64,000 bases of DNA from assembly GCA_031002005.1 (NCBI GenBank), contig CM061919.1, forward strand, positions 228,034,739-228,098,738, written 5' to 3'. Positions 10,123-20,990 of the stretch are shown here, piece by piece. Numbering within the stretch: the stretch's first letter is position 1; each line of letters begins with the position of its first letter. Origin of the DNA: Vandiemenella viatica. Lineage: Eukaryota; Arthropoda; Insecta; Orthoptera; Morabidae. A model generated the notes under the pieces. The model saw only the letters and a program-made list of their open reading frames with translations. It was not told the DNA's origin and did not search any database. The position numbers were made by a program, and so were the translations under genes.

Positions 10123-11509
10123 CCAGCAACAAATTTAGATAAAATTACAGCTGCAATGGAAATTGTTATATCATTTTTATGAAAAGACAGAAATGATCAT
10201 CAGTCAGTAATATCTACTTCATTTTGTTGATTCTAATGGAACTTCAAGGAATGTAGCATTTAGATACCGGTTGATTACGGTTTTGTCTATACACTATTAA
10301 AACATGAACTACTTTCAATTTGAGTAAAATCTAAAAAGTTTAAATCAGAAGTTGAGTTCATCAGTTTAGGAGTAATTTTATAAACGAACATTTTCAATAA
10401 TTGTTATAATCGTAAAGCCCCCGGCAATTTCCTAGATTCATCTATTACTTTTTCTACTTGTTCAGTCACTCGGTAATTATTTTCTTCCTTCCTTTCGAAG
10501 AAAATTCTGATTAAACTTGTAAACACTATTTCATTAAAATTCATTTAGTAATATTAGATCTTTTCAAGTGTCGACACCTCTAGGAAGCTCAACAGAACAC
10601 AAACTTTCCTCAGTAGAGTAATAATGACTGCAAAACGCGTAGACTTGCTCCTTATTGTGATAAAATAACAAACTATTAATGGAAAGTAATATTTCTCTAT
10701 GATACTGTGCTTGATCTTAACTGTGAAGAAATAAATACATGTTACTCAATTACCGCCTTTCAGTTGATTATAAAATACAAATGTTACAGCAGTATTACAA
10801 CGATATTATTTAATGTTGTTGCGGAATCGCGATCTCCAATAGATCCAATGTTTCTATTAGTGTTTATTTCGCCGAGCTATGTATTAGAAACTTAAGAAAA
10901 AGGCAACGCAGAATACTTGATTACATAAAAAACCAATTACGGTATACAAAGATTCGATCTGTGGAATGTTTTTCAAAATCTAGTGTAACTGCACAATCTT
11001 TGGCGGCTGTTTACCTTTCACCCACAATTCATTTCTGTTTTCTAGTTTAAGCTTCGAATTCCAGAATCCAAATTACAGTAAAAAATATAATAACTGTTTG
11101 CACGATATAAATATCTGATTGTCACAGTAAACTTGACAATTGGAGATGCATCTTTTCAGCGATAAGTAGTAATAATAATAAATTTGGTGATAAGGATCAT
11201 TGTATAATGCATACTTTCGAGCAGTAAGTAATTACAGCTGATTAGTGTGTGAAATGCGACTAATTTCATTTGGCAATATTTTACTAGCTTTAGTATTTAG
11301 ATATAAACGAGACACAAAGGTGTTAAGTTGATTTCGCTACATCGTTTAGGAACTCTCCAACTGCTTGTCAACTCTACCCTTCATATTATCCTATTAATTG
11401 TATCATAGTATGTATTCACTGTTGCAGGTACCTCCCACTATATCATCGTTCGTACACATGACGCTTAAGGATTTAAACTGTAGATAGCAGTATATTCACC
11501 AGGTCGAAA
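10123..11509. promoter_or_regulatory. Upstream region of the ABCC1 gene, no element identified
   Basis: This AT-rich 1.4 kb precedes the start codon at 11510. I see no convincing TATA/Inr pair. A possible 3' splice site (CACTGTTGCAG, ending about 11427) could mark a 5'UTR exon joined to an upstream non-coding exon, but this is weak. A 60-bp repeat at 10787-10850 recurs in intron 3. Confidence 0.3.
10787..10850 (+). repeat. Dispersed repeat, copy 1
   Basis: The segment ATATTATTTAATGTTGTTG followed by CGGAATCGCGATCTCCAATA is repeated at 13467-13527 with few changes and the same orientation. No terminal structure or coding potential is visible. The identity of the family is unknown. Confidence 0.6.
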
Positions 11510-11554
11510 ATGGCGTACGATTCCATGGACAAGTTCTGCGGTTCAGAATTTTGG
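11510..11554 (+). CDS. ABCC1: ABCC1 exon 1 (start codon, N-terminus)
   Basis: Encodes residues 1-15, MAYDSMDKFCGSEFW, followed by a strong GTAAGT donor. This is the extracellular N-terminus before the first TMD0 helix. The short F-C-G/S...W pattern and the exon break right after Trp match the first exon of vertebrate MRP1. The ATG is the first in the frame, with AAAATGG context. Phase 0 end. Confidence 0.85.
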
Positions 11555-12023
11555 GTAAGTTGCTTGTATTGAAGTAATATAAATCTGAAATATTGTGTTC
11601 TATTAAAAATTCACCATTATTCATTGATCCGTGTATCGTTTTTCAACGTGATGGTATTGAAACTGTTTTAACCTAACCTTATTCGATCAGGTGACTAAAA
11701 GGCGGCGTATTCAACTGAGTAACCAATGACTGGAATATACTGTAATTAGTGTCCTAAGTGTTGCTGGAAGTTCATTCTATTGCAGTTATATTTAGGTGTA
11801 GGCCTATAACACGATATAGAAATAGGACATTGGTTCGCGATTAGTTACTTCGATCCTTTCATAAAATTACTGTTAATAGTACAATCTGAGTGTCAAATGT
11901 TGTACCTATTCTAGTTTTGACGTGGAACGTGAAATGCTAATATTAAATTAACATATGTTCCACTAAAGATAAAGGCCTAGTACTTTCGTGGACTCGTTTG
12001 ACCTACAAATTTTTTATTTTCAG

Positions 12024-12199
12024 AATAATTCGCTGACCTGGGATACAATGACCCAGACCTCACTTTGTGCTTTCAAAAGACTGTTCTGGTTTGGGTACCA
12101 TGTGTTTTTCTTTGGACATTTTCATCTCTCGAGACTTACTACCTGCTGAATAGCAAAACTAGAAATATTCCATGGAATTGGCTTAATGTAGCAAAACTT
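12024..12199 (+). CDS. ABCC1: ABCC1 exon 2 (TMD0, first helix), frameshifted
   Basis: Follows a TTTTCAG acceptor and ends at a GTAAGT donor. The frame entering from exon 1 reads NNSLTWDT, as expected for the MRP N-terminus. It then derails and hits TGA within this exon. The next frame, from AAT at 12047, reads NDPDLTLCFQKTVLVWVPC and continues open to the donor, carrying TM1 and the following loop. One base is therefore missing near 12045-12049 (an A in ACAAT, expected ACAAAT). With it restored, the exon is 59 codons (residues 16-74) and joins exon 3 in phase 0. An assembly indel is as likely as a true null allele, because every other exon is intact. Confidence 0.85.
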
Positions 12200-12294
12200 G
12201 TAAGTATTGTTTTAATTTTTTATCTATTTTGAAAATTAAGTTTAGTGTGTTCTGAAGGTAGTTTCCTCTTAATTACTTTTTAAAAATGTTTCAG

Positions 12295-12420
12295 GTTATA
12301 ACTTTGCTGCTAATCGTGCTAACAGTAGCAGACTTAGGATATGCATTCCACAACATTTCCAATAATGTTCTAGTATATCCTGTGGATATCTTTGTACCTG
12401 TTGTTAAAATCGTCACTTTT
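12295..12420 (+). CDS. ABCC1: ABCC1 exon 3 (TMD0 helices 2-3)
   Basis: 126 bp, residues 75-116, phase 0 at both ends, TTTCAG acceptor and GTAAGT donor. VITLLLIVLTVADLGYAF forms the second TMD0 helix. The end, VDIFVPVVKIVTF, begins the third. The AD pair after the hydrophobic run corresponds to WADLF in vertebrate MRP1. Confidence 0.9.
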
Positions 12421-12519
12421 GTAAGTATTGGTTGGCACAAAAATATGTAATTGTTTGTATAATTCCTGGGTTCAAAAGCACTCTAACTGCTGATGTTATC
12501 ATTATCACTTATAAAAAGG

Positions 12520-12760
12520 AAAATCAAATTTATTTGAGGATGACAGACCGATTAGTTTGACATCTGTAATAACAAAGTTCGTGGAGTACTTTATAAGCAA
12601 CTATATCAGAACTGTATGTAAAAAAAAGAAAAGTTGATTACAAATCGGCGGTGGACTCGTAAATTAAGAGAATCTGAGATGGCGTCAAAAGAAGCCAAGT
12701 GAGTTATGTGCCACTGGATCTTTCCGAAGCAATTGACGGTGAGACATAGAATGGTGGTGA
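12520..12760 (+). mobile_element. LINE reverse-transcriptase fragment in intron 3
   Basis: Translation gives DDRPISLTSVITKFVEYFIS, resembling the YRPISLTSVxxKxLE motif of non-LTR reverse transcriptases. A further broken piece, YVPLDLSEAID, resembles the catalytic VxLDxSKAFD block. Stops and shifts throughout. It is in the same strand as the host gene. Confidence 0.5.
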
Positions 12761-13466
12761 GTGGAGTCAAAACCATTGGTGTGAAGAGAATGTGACTTAA
12801 GAAGTAGGAAATGCGTTGTAATGAGATGGAATGAGTTTCAATCCTTTGCAACACAATACTTTCCTCTGAATCAAATATGTTGCAACAAAATGCTAGGCAT
12901 TTGTAATTCCTCATGGCATCCAATCTTTTTTTTTATTATTATTTCCATCAATTTCTTATTTTTGTTTAATTTGAAGAAAAAGTTTGTGTTGGGTAACTCC
13001 TGGTCCAGAGCCTAGAGTTCTCAGTGTATAAAGAAGCACCAACTTTAGATCTTAATGTTTCTTCTGTAGGCCTATACACTGTTTGTAGTGTTTTTACCTG
13101 AGAGATTGCCAGGCTTGTGGAATTCCAATCTTGACCCCAATCCTAGTGGTAGCACATGCTCAAATAGATCTAAAGTAAGAATATCAGTGCACTACATGGT
13201 GCATTTGGATCTTTGCTATTGTGATATTTATTCTAATGTTGGGTTACAATTACTGGAGATCACGATTCCGCCAGGAGTTGGCATCATAATACTACAGTGG
13301 TCAAATGCAAGATTCCACTAGAAATTATTTTCAAAGTAGGCCTACATTTAATGGTTTCATGCTGGTCCAAGCTGTATTACAACATAATTTCTGATTGGAA
13401 ATAATGGTCCAGGCTGTATTACAACGGAATTTATGCTTGGTAAATAATAAGTCTTGTGACTGACTA

Positions 13467-13527
13467 GCAGTTGTACAACTATATTATTTAATGTTATTGT
13501 AGCGGAATCGCGATCTCCAATAGACCC
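13467..13527 (+). repeat. Dispersed repeat, copy 2
   Basis: Second copy of the 60-bp repeat at 10787-10850. The shared core CGGAATCGCGATCTCCAATA is identical and the flanks diverge. Confidence 0.6.
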
Positions 13528-13529
13528 GA

Positions 13530-14240
13530 AGATAGATTGTTTGTAGATAATATAATGTTGTGCATTAGGGTTAAAATGGGATCATATGCAGTAGGATCTC
13601 AATGGGATATCTAAGTGAAGGAAAAGTTGAATGAAGGAAATTGTCAGGTGTGTGTGTGTTTTTTGAATATTCAGTGGTGTTAGATCCTTGCCCAAGTATG
13701 GCACGATAATTAAGACCCAACATTAATGTATCAAGTATAGGGTTGAAAGAGGTGAAATGAGGGTAGCTAGAATTGTTTATGGAAGTTTCTGTTGTGTCTA
13801 GTAACTGATATGAAACTAGTTTGGTGAGGAGTAATTGGAGGACAGGAGCCAGTGTGTGTATGGCAGGCATTGATGGGTAGCCTGGGTGATGATGGGGGAG
13901 AATAATTTACTGTAGTATATGGAAGGAAATAAATGCTTATAAATGGAAAGAAGTTCTTGATTTTGGACATAAGGCAGTAGGAAAGTTTTCATTTGAATGT
14001 AAGGGAGTTGGAGATTGGGATAAATTAACTGGGGAAGAGGTGATCAGTTAAGATGAAATGCTGAAAGAATTGAAAGTAATAATTTATGTAGTACAAAAGT
14101 GAATGTGTTGACAGCGCATAAGCTCCATTGCAATTAAAATTAATAATATTAGTACGCCTATTGATGAAGTTTGTTTAATAGAGCCTTTAATTCAAGATGA
14201 TGTGGTAGTAACTCAGTCCCTACTTAAGAGTATTTTTTTC
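13530..14240. other. Rest of intron 3, no gene recognised
   Basis: The sequence is purine-rich on the + strand (many GAAGG, GGAGG). Small open frames on the minus strand are shadows without domain resemblance. It may be an old unclassified repeat. Confidence 0.4.
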
Positions 14241-14244
14241 GCAG

Positions 14245-14385
14245 TGCCTTGCTGCTGTTTTGGTTGTATACAATCGCAGACGTGGTATGCGAACGTCGGG
14301 GTTGTTGTTCCTCTTCTGGCTTCTATTGGCCCTTTGTGGTGCTGTGCAATACCGTTCACAAATAGCACTCACCAAACAAGTTACG
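14245..14385 (+). CDS. ABCC1: ABCC1 exon 4 (TMD0 helices 3-4)
   Basis: 141 bp, residues 117-163, phase 0 at both ends, acceptor TTTTTTTCGCAG and donor GTAAGT. It begins CLAAVLVVYNRRRGMRTSG, the end of the third TMD0 helix and a basic cytosolic loop like LIQLERRKGVQSSG of MRP1. The fourth helix LLFLFWLLLALCGAV follows. Confidence 0.92.
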
Positions 14386-14855
14386 GTAAGTCTTAAAATA
14401 CTGTGTTCTGCTTTTCACAGTCAATAACACATTTTATCTAAAATACTGTGAGTGTATATATTGAAAGAAAATTCACACCAGTAGCTGGAGACATTTGACC
14501 TCCCCCTATTCAAAAAAGAATAATATTTTTTCTATGTTAATTGACATTTAAAAGTGATAATTTGCTATAGCCAAACGTTTTGGAAAAATCGGATGATACC
14601 TGATCCTGCCATCTTAATTTTGGTTCTCCATGGTCACTTTCAGATTAATATCAGGATTATTATTTAATAAGATCATGGCTAATTTCCTTGCTGTTTCTAC
14701 CCAGCTCTAATGAACAATCATTGTTATAGCACAAAGCCTTAAGATTGAGGTAATTAATTATTTAATTTATTTCTTTTAAAAACTCTAACTATAACTTTTT
14801 AGCAACACTTGTATAATAAGTTAGATAACTAATTGAAGTGTATGCTTATTTGCAG

Positions 14856-14975
14856 TTTGAACCTACCTTTACGTTTGTAACTTACATGATATACTATCCG
14901 CTTGTGCTGGCTATATTTTTTCTGAGCTGCTTTGCGGATGCAGAGCCTCGATTCTCGGAGTTTCCTGCTGTTGAG
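14856..14975 (+). CDS. ABCC1: ABCC1 exon 5 (TMD0 helix 5)
   Basis: 120 bp, residues 164-203, phase 0 at both ends, acceptor TTTGCAG and donor GTGAGT. FVTYMIYYPLVLAIFFLSCF is the fifth TMD0 helix. ADAEPRFSE corresponds to SDRSPLFSE of vertebrate MRP1 at the entry to the L0 linker. Confidence 0.92.
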
Positions 14976-15379
14976 GTGAGTGTTGAGGCAGCAATTAACA
15001 TAAGTATTTTTACTATGCCAGCTTGTAAACTAATCTTGGAAAGGCTTTTTAAAAAGATTTAAGCAATTGAATTACGTTAGTTCAAACTATATGAGCTCCT
15101 TAGAAATTTGTTGGATGATGAAATAATTGAAATGCGTCAGTTTAGTGTGGATATATTTTGATATAAGAAACGTGTGTTTTTTTTTTGTTGTTGTTTTTTT
15201 CGAATTGTGACTGGTCACTGTCTGCCATATTAACCCAAATTTGATATCACAGTCGCTGAATTCCACCAATCCATATGGCCAAAATATTATAAATGTGTTT
15301 TTTGTTTCATACATGGTTTGTAACGTCGAATTTGGGAGAGTTGGAAGGAGCACATTTAATTGTTAATTTGAAAGTGTTA

Positions 15380-15790
15380 ATGTAATAAAAGGTTGGATAA
15401 GCATGGAATGCCACAGATTCAACTTTCTAGATACAGATAGGAAAATAAAGGATTTGTATGAGTGTACAGTGGCAAGGGGATTTTTTGTTGAAGGAATAAA
15501 ATGTAAATACCTGGTAGTATTAGTTAACAGTGAGCTAAACTGGATGGGGCACATATGAGAAGTTTTAGGGAAAGGGTTTAGAGTATTGCATCTATTAGAG
15601 AGGTTGGGAGGAGGTACTAGGGAAGTAAGAGAAATGGATTATAAAACTTTTGTCCGGCCCTTGCTAGGGGGATGATATGGGACCCACATTATGAGTATCA
15701 AAAACTGCAGATAGACATAGTGCAAAGGAGGACATCTAGCTTTGTCTTCAGAAATTACCAAAGAATGCACTGAGTAATTGAAATTTTAAA
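15380..15790 (+). mobile_element. LINE RT C-terminal fragment in intron 5
   Basis: Broken + strand frames give LVVLVNSELNWMGHI (as in LGVxxNxxLNWxxHI), REVREMDYKTFVRPLL and MIWDPHYEYQKLQIDIVQRR. These are the terminal RT motifs of Jockey/CR1-like LINEs in their usual order. Similar pieces occur inverted at 53530 and 59240, so one LINE family has seeded this gene repeatedly. Confidence 0.62.
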
Positions 15791-15990
15791 TGATAAAAGT
15801 TACTGATACTGTCGGTGCATGAACATCAGATTTATGGGATGCCTGGTTCATTAAAAGGTCAGTCAGTCACCAAGCTACTAAATTAACAGTTAACAGGTGG
15901 CAGGATGCACTTTTGAAATAAAAGAAAGTCACTTTCAATAAAAACTCAAATATATTCTGAAAAGTTTGTGGCACATTGACTGGTATCAGA

Positions 15991-17679
15991 ATTAAATCTA
16001 AAAACAAGGAAGCAGACAAACATCCTTGATGAAGATAACAGGGGAAACACTCTTAGTTTTTCATCACCCTCCTACCTTTTCCAAGAAAGTGGATGAAAAT
16101 GTTCCAGAAGTCTTACTGAAGCCTGTTAATTTAGAATACTTCACTTATGATAGTTAAATCTTCGTTGATGTATTGCATGAGAATTTTTATAAGTCTGAAA
16201 AGTTCTTTGCCAGTCTGGCTCACCGCATTGTGGAAATTGCCCACCCAACCGACTAGAGGACTAACCTTCTTGAAAACTGACGAAAGACTGCCTCCAATTC
16301 ATGTTGGCTGGCCATTTTTTATAGACAAATTGAAGAGCATGTCATCAGCCCGTAACTTCAGTTTAATGTCTAGCTAACTCCTTTATATTTTAAGCTGTTA
16401 TTCACTTATATTTCTTAGGGCAGTCTGTTCGAAATGTTGTGACCTTATTTCTCTCTCACGATGCTTCTACTAAGTTTTAATTTATATTCATGCTGTAAAC
16501 ATTAAGGTGCGGAAAGTTGACAATACCTTGACAATGAAAGTTGGAAAATTCCTCCCTTCTCCTCAACATTTTAAACTTTTCATAAAACTGAAAATATATT
16601 CTTGATCCTTGTGATTTTCTCTATTTCCCAAACCTATTTAGATTCTTCTATTTTATTACAAATTTTGATTTCCTTTAGATTACAGAAAAGTGTGTTTAGA
16701 ATTTATTACTAAAATTTATAATCGGTGTGCTCCTCCTGATGTTGACAACAACCTGTGATATCAAAATCTATTGTAGCTCTTTGCATTAATTAATGATTTC
16801 AAGTTTTGCACTTCAGCTCCTTTGAGCACATGGCATAACATCACTAAAAATCAAAACCTCTTTTTAACTAAATTTTTTAGAGTATACAAAATACACCTTA
16901 AAATGATAGTCATATTAAGCTTTCTTAGTGGAAATGAATGCAGCAAAATCTATTACATCTCAAAAACCACTTTATTTAAAACTTATGTCTTTTCCTAAAT
17001 TGGTTTAAAAACAAGTTACAAAGTGCTTTACTGTAAAGAAAATGTTAATAACAGTTATTTACTTTGTAAATTATATGGAATAGACCCCTTTCTGAACGGT
17101 ATTTGGGAAGGTTATAGGTATATTACAACTGCATTGTAATGAATGATAGTAGTACTCCCATACTTAACACATGATAAACTATACAAATTGTTATGTATTA
17201 AGTAAACGAACAGATTGAATGAATGAGGCACAGTTTAATAATACAACAAGGCAAATATACAAGCAGGCAGAATCTGAATCCACACTTTCTCTACTTGCTA
17301 CATCTCCAGCTTTGGTAAGTGGCCAAAGTAAAGAAACTGTATAGACTGTAGCACAATGTCTTTTCATAGGTACAGGAGTAGTGCTCACTGTGTGCTTCAG
17401 AGTCAGTCATTGTGTTATACAGTCGTAGGCAAGCAAGGCTTGTGACATCACTGTGTCTCTTATTTGTTGCTGGTGTGAACATAGAACTGTTGTGCTAGTG
17501 GAAGCATGTGCAAGTCTTCCACGGAACTTTCCATCCCGTGCTGGTTGTGACCATTTAAAAACCTTGTAAAGTCTCTACATGCTACTGTAGCCAGTAGTCC
17601 TGTATTTACAGGTTGCTTGAGCTACGGTGAGAATTTAATTGAAATTGCAGAGATAGCATTTTCTCTTATCACTGTAGGT
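15991..17679. other. Intron 5, no gene recognised
   Basis: AT-rich intron sequence between a LINE remnant and a piggyBac element. The small open frames (for example 16147-16377 +, 17191-17388 -) show no domain resemblance or splice-consistent coding pattern. Confidence 0.5.
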
Positions 17680-18159
17680 TTAACCCTTTCCTCCCTGACG
17701 GTACTTATAAGTACCACTGTATTTACCACCATATAATTCGACAATACCAGTGTCCACTGCATTGTTAAGCCTGTTGATGTATTGTTGTATGATTAAGTCA
17801 GACAATGACAACATTTATTTTTAAATTCTGTGTGAAATTGCCGAGAAATTAATTTTCTAAGTTGGGGCTTGACAGCATACTGACCAAAGTAACAAGTGGT
17901 ACATTACAATGAATTTTTAGATGATAATTTACTTGGTAAGTGTCAATTTCTGTTATTACTTTTTTAGTTTGAACATTTAACCATATATTTTTTACCTATA
18001 AAATTTGTTTTTCTAGTTTCTTTACTAAATCTAGAAAAACCAACGTGGACTTGTAAGTACCGTCAGGGAGTTCGGGGTAGTTTTATACATATTATTGGTC
18101 AATAGATTTAGCAAGTATACAATTGGTTTTATCATTGTTTTAGATATTTTCAAATGGAT

Positions 18160-18590
18160 ATTTTTATGAAATACGCTCTGATCGAAGCACTTCTCTTAGA
18201 AGTTTATAATTTATCAGCTCTTCTCTTAGAAGTTTATAATTTATCAAGGCAAAAATGAAGAAATGACTGGAATGTTCTCAGATTACTCATTAGGTTAAAG
18301 AGTGGTCTTAGAATTGACTGAAAAAAAATGGAGAAAATGACGTTGTTATCTAGTATTATCATTATTTTTCATCAGTTTCATTATTAAAAACCTGAAACAA
18401 CTTTTGTTTGTTGGAGAATCAGACCCTACTGCAAGGGACTTTCTAACAATCTGCTGATGGAAAACTAAAAAGAGGAGATTGTGACAATGAATTTACAAAC
18501 CTAGGTATTTGCTACTGGAAATGGAAGGATAAAAAGGTCATACATTTAGTATCAAATTTTCATGGCACTGGTGAAACTCCACTACACTGG
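18160..18590 (+). pseudogene. piggyBac transposase, central remnant
   Basis: Frames on the + strand with stops read IRPYCKGLSNNLLMEN, then KRGDCDNEF, WKWKDKKVIHLVSNFHGTGE. This resembles the piggyBac block KGLPKxL...RGE...WKDKKxVxxLST.H. An in-region 30-bp tandem duplication (unit beginning TTCTCTTAGAAG) lies at 18191-18246. The first third of the protein is missing or unrecognisable. It is not functional. Confidence 0.6.
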
Positions 18591-18761
18591 TTGGGGTCAA
18601 TGGCAACTTCAACAGGTGGGCCCTCTCTTGGGTTGGATTGGTGACCTGGTGGATCTTGGACCAGAGGGCCTCTCTGGCCGGTCAACGGGGGCCACCTCCG
18701 GCAGTAGGTCCCATAGCATTTTGCCCATCCTGCTACCCTGTTGTTGCACCACTAGTTATAT

Positions 18762-20460
18762 GAGCCCCTTAAAGCCCAAGTGGTGTAACTCACATGAATC
18801 AAGTTTCGAGAAAATTAATGTTTTACTGCAGTTTTAATAAAAAAATTCGTTTTATATATTTTGAAGTTTTTTTCTCAACAATGTATCATTAAAGAGTTAT
18901 TCTAACTTATGCTGGCAGTTTTAAAAACTTTTAAAATGTTTTCTTTTTTGGGGGGGCTTTGTTTGGAGTTACACCACTTGTGGTATAAACAGGGAACAGA
19001 TTCTCTTTAAAGAAGGGGGAAAGAATACAGTATTTTACTGCAACATCTATTTTTTATTCTACTGTTTATACATTTCTTACTCTGCATCTAGTGGCCCAAT
19101 GTCTGCAGCATCATCTTGAGTCGATAGACTATAAAAGTAAGGATGACAGATGGGTGGAATGAATGGTAACATGTCTTGCATATCCTTTTTCTTCTCTTTT
19201 GTTACAGATCTTTGATTTCTGTACAGTTATTCTTGAGATACGTTAGTAAGATTAACAGGTCTGCCTCTTTAGGTCCAGGTTTGAAGTTTAGTTCTGAAAA
19301 GGGCATTTCTTTGGAAAGAGTTTCTATGAAAAAAATTGAAAATGTTTCTTTCTTTCGATACTGGATCCACTGCATTTGTAGCAATGATAAAGGATGTTTT
19401 TCCGTATCAACCTTTCTTTTGGTGATATGTTGTAAAAGATTTCCAACAGACAAAAAGTCATCATGAGTCATCACTGTTATGTAAAAAGGATTTTTCTTCC
19501 TAGATTTTGCAACGACAGTATACCTGTACCAATCATTGGGACGATATATCTGCTAAATACTGCTGTAGTTTGCTATTGAGGCAAAATCACAGTCATTGGG
19601 CAAATAAGAATAACCACTTCTCATAAACTTCTGGTCAATAACTTCAATGTTATTATCTTCACTCAGAACCAGTTTCATCGCCATGGCAACATTCCAGTTT
19701 CTATTTTGCTTGGCACAGGTGTCACTATACATTAAAACATTTTTCGCAGCAGAAGCCCTGTTTTCAATGTGCTTGACCAAACATGCACTAATTTCTTGGG
19801 AACTTTGTGATCCATTTATTTCATTACAACAATACATAAATCCTAATTTTGAGGAAAGCTCATGGCATCCCAAATTATAAACATTATTGCATTTGTAATA
19901 GGGCACTTGACATGATAGTTTAGGAAAAGGAAGAGACTTTTCCAAATCATAGGAAAATGTATAGTAAGAGCTATTATTAATGGACTGTTGAGTGCCCTCG
20001 TTCATGGCATTATGAGCTTTTTCTGCTTGGCGAAGATGAATTCAGAATCTGCTGGAATACATTCATCACTTGCTCCAATATCTGCCAAAATGCTTGGCTC
20101 ACTAACACTGCTCTCATCACTGCTCATAATGACACTTCAAAACTTAAATCTTTTACATCTAGGTTATTAAAATGTTTTTTAGTTTACCTGGTTACAACAT
20201 TTCTAGATGAGCAAAAAGTGGTTGAACTGCAAACAGTTACAGGCACAGTGGTGTATCTCCAATATACACCACTTTAGCTTTTACCCAACAGATGGCTGCA
20301 TTGACTGCATAAACTAGTGCTGCTAACTATAAGGTTGTTAAGGGAACTAGAATTTACATCACTTGTGCTTTAAACAGAATGCAACTTGCTGAACACTTCT
20401 GAAACATTAACTCCAAAAAAACAAAAATTGGACTTACACCACTAGGGCTTTAAGGGGCTC
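18762..20460 (-). mobile_element. DNA transposon nested in the piggyBac element (Sola-like?)
   Basis: 1699 bp with about 30-bp terminal inverted repeats starting GAGCCCCTTAAAGCCC, flanked by ATAT on both sides (18758-18761, 20461-20464). Removing it restores the piggyBac transposase frame into GVVKDYNTFMCGVDTADQL, which fixes the insertion point. The coding sequence is on the minus strand (see the next entry). A 4-bp target duplication and GAG termini suggest a Sola-type element, but I cannot confirm the superfamily; a 2-bp TA duplication is also compatible with the ends. Confidence 0.72.
19202..20130 (-). pseudogene. Transposase-like gene of the nested element, broken
   Basis: The minus strand starts near 20127 with an acidic MSSDESSVSEPSILAD segment. 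It shifts frame near 20005, then reads FSYDLEKSLPFPKLSCQVPY, VYNLGCHELSSKLGFMYC, the block MYSDTCAKQNRNWNVAMAM, and VIDQKFMRSGYSYLPNDCDF. After a stop near 19553 it resumes with MTHDDFLSVGNLLQHITKRK and MQWIQYRKKETFSIFF down to 19202. The order and motifs match a transposase-like family I recall from insects and cnidarians (YSDxCxxQNRN, KFLVSGHSYLPNDRDF). At least one internal stop and one shift make it non-functional. Its length suggests the central part before the SYDLEK block is deleted. Confidence 0.6.
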
Positions 20461-20469
20461 ATATGCAAA

Positions 20470-20990
20470 GAAAAAGATGGACTGAAGTCGACAATTTCAG
20501 GCTCAGGAGTCGTCAAGGACTACAATACCTTCATGTGTGGGGTTGATACTGCTGATCAGCTGATGACTTTGTGCAATGCTGACAGAAGATTACCGAAATA
20601 ATGGTAAAGATTGTTTTTGGGAATTCTGGATGTTGTATTTGTCAATGCCTATAACATAAATGGTCCGATATTTGAAAAAAAGTCTGTAAAATTTTTTAAA
20701 AGTTCCTTTGCACAAGATATGATGACTATGAAGGATATTGGTAAGAAGAAAAGGTCATCTATATATATTTCACCAAGCCCTCATCCATTCAAACAACACA
20801 AGTCATACTATTCCACAATGAGAGATGTAAGATTGGGAAACAGAGGTATACACTGTCCCTAAATTGTAAAAATCAGATGAAGATGTGAAGTATGTAGAAT
20901 GAAGAATGAAGAAAATACAGTCAAAACATCATTCCAAATGTTGCACTACAATGTCTTTTGTGTCTGAATGAGCAAAAAGAATTTGTTTTT
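20470..20990 (+). pseudogene. piggyBac transposase, C-terminal remnant
   Basis: Reads GVVKDYNTFMCGVDTADQL then CNADRRLPK, and after a frame break FLGILDVVFVNAYNI. These are the conserved YNxxMGGVDxxDQL, RR..KWWxxxFxxLLDxxxVNAYIL blocks of piggyBac transposases. Further on, CEVCRMKNEEN and downstream cysteines are a decayed C-terminal zinc-finger domain. Confidence 0.72.
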
